A stretch of DNA of 64,000 nucleotides from Albifimbria verrucaria (taxonomy: Eukaryota; Ascomycota; Sordariomycetes; Hypocreales; Stachybotryaceae), in assembly GCA_020081605.1 (NCBI GenBank), contig JAHREC010000013.1, positions 744,001 to 808,000 of the forward strand. Direction: 5' to 3'. The notes under the pieces were generated by a model that saw nothing but the letters and a program-made list of their open reading frames with translations, was not told the DNA's origin and searched no databases. Below, piece by piece: positions 59,825-64,000 of this stretch (its first letter is position 1; each line of letters begins with the position of its first letter). The translations under genes and the position numbers were made by a program.

Positions 59825-62800
59825 ATGCAACTTTGTAAGGTGGTCTCATACGAAGACTGGAGCACGCCTGACGATATGCCATCACTATTTCCCAAACAGA
59901 GCGGCTCGCGAGGTGATGGAAACTTGAGCCAGAATTCAGGTGCAGGACCATCCAACAATGGAGGAATACACAAAGCTGGCAGCTCTCCTAGCAAAGGCAC
60001 TTCTTCCGAGGGTGCACACGAGTTGCCAAAGCCAAACTCTCCCCTGTACTTCCGTCGGTTAATCTTCCTAAAGGTGGAGGAGCTATACGTGATATGGGAG
60101 AGAATTTTAACGTCAATGCTGTAAATGGAACGGCAAAGTTAACCATTCCCATTGCTCTCTCACCAGCCCGTGGGGTGCACAGCCGTCATTAGTACTTGAT
60201 TATAGCTCGGGTTCGGGGAATGGAGAGTATGGCCTTGGTTGGTCTATTGCAAACTCGAATATTACAAGAAAGACAGACAAAGGTCTGCCTAGGTATGCCG
60301 ATGGGGTTGGAGCACAACAGGATGTGGATGTCTTCACTTTCGGTGGGGAGGACCTTGTTCCTCGCTTTGAGAGAGACACCAACGGTATCGTTAAAGTCAA
60401 TGAGCAAGGCCAGCCTCTTGTGCATGAAGACGAGATAGGGGTTGGAGGGTGAGGAAATATCAGCCTCGAATCGAGGGATCTTATACTTTGATCGAGCGCT
60501 GGATGAGTGCGAGCACCTCGGGCGAAATACACTGGCGCTGCATTTCAAAAGACAACGTGACGAGTATCTATGGGCGTGATGATAATTCCAGGGTGTTCAG
60601 CCGCCAAAAAGGGATTACACGCATATTTAGCTGGCTTCTCTCGGAAACATATTCCCCAGATGGCAACGCAGTCTTGTACACTTATAAGGAAGAGGACGGT
60701 GTAGGCATTTCTCTTCATACAGCTTGTGAACAGAACCGCCAATCTGAAGCAACATCTGCGTCTCGGTACCTCAAAAGTATAAAGTACGGGAACTTGGCGC
60801 CTAATAGGGACATGGAGTCTTGGAAACCATTCAGTCCGTCTACTTTACCGCCCATGGACTGGATGTTTTCCGTTGTTTTCGACTATGGTGAACACGATCC
60901 TGATATACCTACAACTGGAGAAGTTAAAACGTGGCCTGCTAGACAGGATGCATTTTCCACTTTTAAATCGACATTCGACATCCGTACCTATAGGCTGTGC
61001 CGACGGATTTTACTTTTCATCATTTCCTTAGTGAGCTAGGACTGGAGGACTATGTTGTCCGGGCGACAAAATTGATCTACGATGAAAATCCGGTGGCTAC
61101 GCTTTTAACCCAGGTACAAGAAGTCGGTTATATGTGGAACTCAGAAACCAATTCCTATATCATAAACGAGCTTCCACCTGTTGAGCTGTCATACTCTCGT
61201 TTTCCCACAGAGGCAGAGCTACAAAAGCGCCCAGTGCGAGATATTGATCCAACTAGCTTGGAGAACTTGCCGAGCGGTATTGATGGTTCGTCTTACATGT
61301 TGGCAGATCTAGACGGCGAAGGACTTCAGGGTATCTTCTTTGATTCAGGCCCAGAGTGGTTCTACAAGCGTAACTTCTCTGCGAACAATTTTATAGGAAG
61401 AGACGATCAGTCAACCCCAAGTGTCACACCCAGGTTTGGGCCAATTGAGCTTGTAGCAAGGAGACCACCAGTTGATTTTTCTAGTGGTGACTGCGCTCTT
61501 CTAGACATCAATGGCAACGGTCGACTTGATGTGCTCGTGCGGGATGAAGAAAGTTGGGGATACTACGAGCGAGATACGGAAGAACAAAGCTGGCATGAAT
61601 TTCGTTCTCTCAACTCATACCCTCGAGTCGACTGGAAGCGACCCGATGTCGATCTCGTAGATGTTACTGGTGATGGATTGCCAGATATATTGGTCTCATT
61701 AGATGATTCATTCGTCTTATATCCTCTTCTAGGAGAAGCGGGTTTCGGTGAGCCGGAGATTGCATCCAAGGGGTCGATGACGACTTCGGGCCGCGCTTAG
61801 TACGTGCCGATCCAGAGCAAACTATATACTTGGCAGACATGTCCGGAGATGGAATGCAAGATCTGGTCCGCATTCGAAACAGCGATGTCAGCTATTGGCC
61901 AAACCTTGGATACGGGAAATTTGGGCGAAAGATCACTATGGACAACGCACCATTCTTTACGCACAACGATCAGCTACACCATCGAAACCTCTTATTAACC
62001 GACATAGATGGCTCTGGCACAACGGACATTCTCTACATAGGAGCTGAGGGCATCGAGATGTTCTTGAATCAATCCGGTAACAGTTTCCGTAATCGGATAC
62101 AGCTGCCCATCTTCCCAGTTCATGATTCCTTCTCGACAGTGCTGGCTTGTGACCTTCTGGGAAACGGAACAACATGTATAGTCTGGTCCTCTCAACTGGG
62201 GCATCCTTCACCCATGAGGTATTTAGACCTATTACAAGGAGTCAAACCGCACCTCCTTGTCACACTGGCAAATAACCTCGGAGCTGAGACGCGCATTCAC
62301 TACGCTACCTCGACCAAATTCTACCTGGATGACAAGGCAGCCGGCAAGCCTTGGATAACTCGATTGCCGTTTCCAGTCCATTGCGTTGAGCGTGTTGAAG
62401 AATTTGATCATATCAGCCAGAACCGGTTTGAGAAACGCTTTGCCTATCATCATGGGTTCTTTGACGGATACGAGAGAGAATTTCGGGGTTTCGCTATGGT
62501 CGAACAGTGGGATACCCAAGATTTCGATGTTATGCAGAAAAATTCTAGCTTCGGCGCTACTGCTGCGAATTCAGAGGCAAAGTGGCATTCGCCTCCAGTC
62601 CTTGTCAAATCCTGGTTCCATACCGGGGCTTACATAGATAATGACAAGATTAGCCGGCAGCTAGCACACGAATATTTTGGTGCAAATACGGTCCCTTCGA
62701 GCCCCCAAGACGACAATTTTGAGACATTTTGGGACTCGCTTCTACCTGATACCGTCATCCCTCCCGCTCTATCGTCATCAGAGACGCGTGAGGCTTGCCG

Positions 62801-64000
62801 TTCACTTAAGGGCCAGTTATTACGAAAGGAGATCTATTCAGCAGATGGATCTCCACAAGCAGAACTACCATACATTGTCATAGAATCCAACTATACCATA
62901 CTGCCGTTACAAAGTCCTCTAGACATTCATGACCATGGCGTCTTCTCTACTCATCAGCGCGAGGTATTGACGTACAACCTCGATAGAAAGCCAGATGATG
63001 CTCGTATTCAACATGAGCTTGCTTTGGAGTTAGACCAATACGGGAATACCCTAAGATCGCTTAGCATAATGTATGGCAGAATGCCAGGCAAAAGCACACT
63101 GTCCGGGCCAGATTTGTTGGCCCAAGAATCAACTTTGGTTGAATACAACGAATATCAGTGGACAAATTCCGTCACAGATGCAGAAAATTACCTCCTCCCT
63201 CGTCTCTGGGAAACCAAAGCATTTCAGTTGCACGGGTTTGAGATGGAGAGACCCAAGGATATCAATGTTGAGCGTTTCACAGCCAATGACTTTGAGTTAA
63301 TAAAATCATTGCCATTGCTCTCATATGAAGAGCAACCCACTACGCAAACCAAACAAAAGCGTCTAATTGACTGCTACAGAGCACTATTCCGTTCTGACGA
63401 TCTGGCTAGTGTTCTTAATCCTGGCGAGATTCAATCCCGTGCGATCGTGAGCGAATCTTACGAGTTAGCACTCACAGCAGGCTTGGTCAGCAAGACGTTC
63501 CAGCGGTCAAAGATTGATGGAACAACGGAAAGTTTGTTGCCTAATCCTCAGAATATCTTGGGCGGTCGAAGTGATAGTGATGGTTTCTATGTTGACCTAG
63601 AAAATAATGGAAATTGGTGGATTCCATCAGGTCGATCGTTCTTTCACGTAGACCCGGCCTGCACGCCACAGCAGGAAGAATCTGAAGCTAAGGCACACTT
63701 CTTCGAGTATCGGCGGACTGAAGACGCTGCAGGTGGCATCACTACCATATTTTACGACTTATATGACCTGCTGCCTGTGCGTCTGGTGGACCCAGTTCTC
63801 AACACAGCGGAGGTCAACATAAACTATCGAGTCCTCCAGCCAGACCGTCTGACTGATTGCAATGGGAACCGCAGCCTGTGCGCATATGACGAGCTTGGTC
63901 ATGCCATTGCTCTCGCTATTGGCGGCAAGACTACAGAGACTATCGGTGATTCCTTGGATAACTTTCAAGCGGTTCTAGATCAACAGATCATCAATCAACT
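59825..64000 (+). CDS. TcB-like (SpvB-domain) toxin-complex subunit, 3' partial (frame interrupted)
   Basis: The start is proposed at 59825. A low-complexity Ser/Gly leader precedes the SpvB domain: LPKGGGAIRDMGENF, SSGSGNGEYGLGWSI and ITRKTDKGLPRYADG (about 60,070-60,310), then RIERW-like IERWMSASTSGEIHW. FG-GAP/VCBS-like Asp-rich repeats follow: DLDGEG, DINGNGRLDV, DVTGDGLPDI, DMSGDGMQDL and DIDGSGTTDI (about 61,300-62,030). From about 62,260 the TcdB middle domain begins (NNLGAETRIHYATSTKFYL). The RHS-repeat cocoon would lie beyond the right edge, which cuts the gene. In bacteria TcB and TcC form the cocoon that holds and delivers the toxic C-terminus through TcA. No hypervariable toxic tail is visible. 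Frame changes lie near 60,040, 60,185, 60,450, 61,015 and 61,770; from there to 64,000 the frame is open. No introns are apparent. Confidence 0.85.

Noticed and set aside
49445..64000. Bacterial contamination as the source of the Tc genes
   Set aside because: The Tc genes sit within about 5 kb of an intron-containing P450 and LPMO on the same continuous sequence. The base-level frame breaks are of the same kind throughout. Read coverage would still be needed to be certain.
1..64000. tRNA, rRNA, CRISPR arrays, insertion sequences or telomere repeats
   Set aside because: I looked for T-loop-like GTTCRANNC with matching acceptor stems, regular spaced repeats, transposase motifs and TTAGGG runs, and found none that hold up by eye. 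A tRNAscan or RepeatMasker run could still reveal weak ones.

Overview
The window looks like a piece of a filamentous ascomycete genome, most likely a Sordariomycete and plausibly Hypocreales. Many genes carry short introns of about 42-139 nt with GT...AG ends and CTAAC-like branch points, and several starts sit in fungal Kozak contexts such as CACAATGGC. The families present are also fungal: hydrolase-NACHT NLR-like proteins, a Jen1-type carboxylate permease, a killer-toxin-like GH18 chitinase and fungal membrane-protein families. The species cannot be named from this sequence alone.

Layout. 1-3.9 kb: large GH18 chitinase, cut by the left edge. 4.0-6.1 kb: protein with four HMG-box-like repeats. 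7.8-10.3 kb: DUF4140/DUF4139 protein. 11.0-15.4 kb: first NLR-like gene (hydrolase + NACHT). 16.1-17.7 kb: a doubtful small gene and a 3-hydroxyisobutyrate-dehydrogenase-like oxidoreductase. 19.2-20.5 kb: multi-spanning membrane protein. 20.6-26.4 kb: second NLR-like gene (hydrolase + NACHT + ankyrins + ZZ finger). 27.1-27.9 kb: Gly/Tyr/Pro/Gln-rich low-complexity protein. 28.1-29.9 kb: Jen1-like transporter. 29.9-33.2 kb: gene-poor. 33.2-34.0 kb: YcaC-type hydrolase with a signal-like N-terminus. 34.9-37.4 kb: isoprenylcysteine-methyltransferase-like and MYND-finger proteins. 38.7-41.2 kb: metallophosphoesterase and porphobilinogen deaminase. 42.1-44.8 kb: LPMO-like secreted protein and a cytochrome P450. 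45.4-48.8 kb: an unusual four-domain enzyme (methyltransferase, FAD oxidase, phosphomevalonate-kinase-like, adenine-phosphoribosyltransferase-like). 49.4-64 kb: a divergent pair resembling the TcA and TcB subunits of bacterial insecticidal Tc (ABC) toxin complexes, with TcB running off the right edge.

The most interesting part is 43-64 kb. A P450 and the intronless four-domain enzyme lie next to intronless Tc-like genes inside an otherwise ordinary intron-bearing fungal region. The Tc genes look bacterial in ancestry. The fused enzyme has the parts to build and modify a nucleotide-like or prenyl-like small molecule, but its product is unknown.

A caution applies to the whole window. Many unrelated genes, including housekeeping HEM3, change reading frame without an intron. 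Outside the Tc genes I located more than 20 such breaks. Most are explained by one missing base in a short homopolymer, usually G or C; a few need an extra base removed. This pattern points to base-call or assembly errors more than to mass pseudogenisation, so the interrupted frames, including those of the Tc genes, should not be taken as proof of dead genes.
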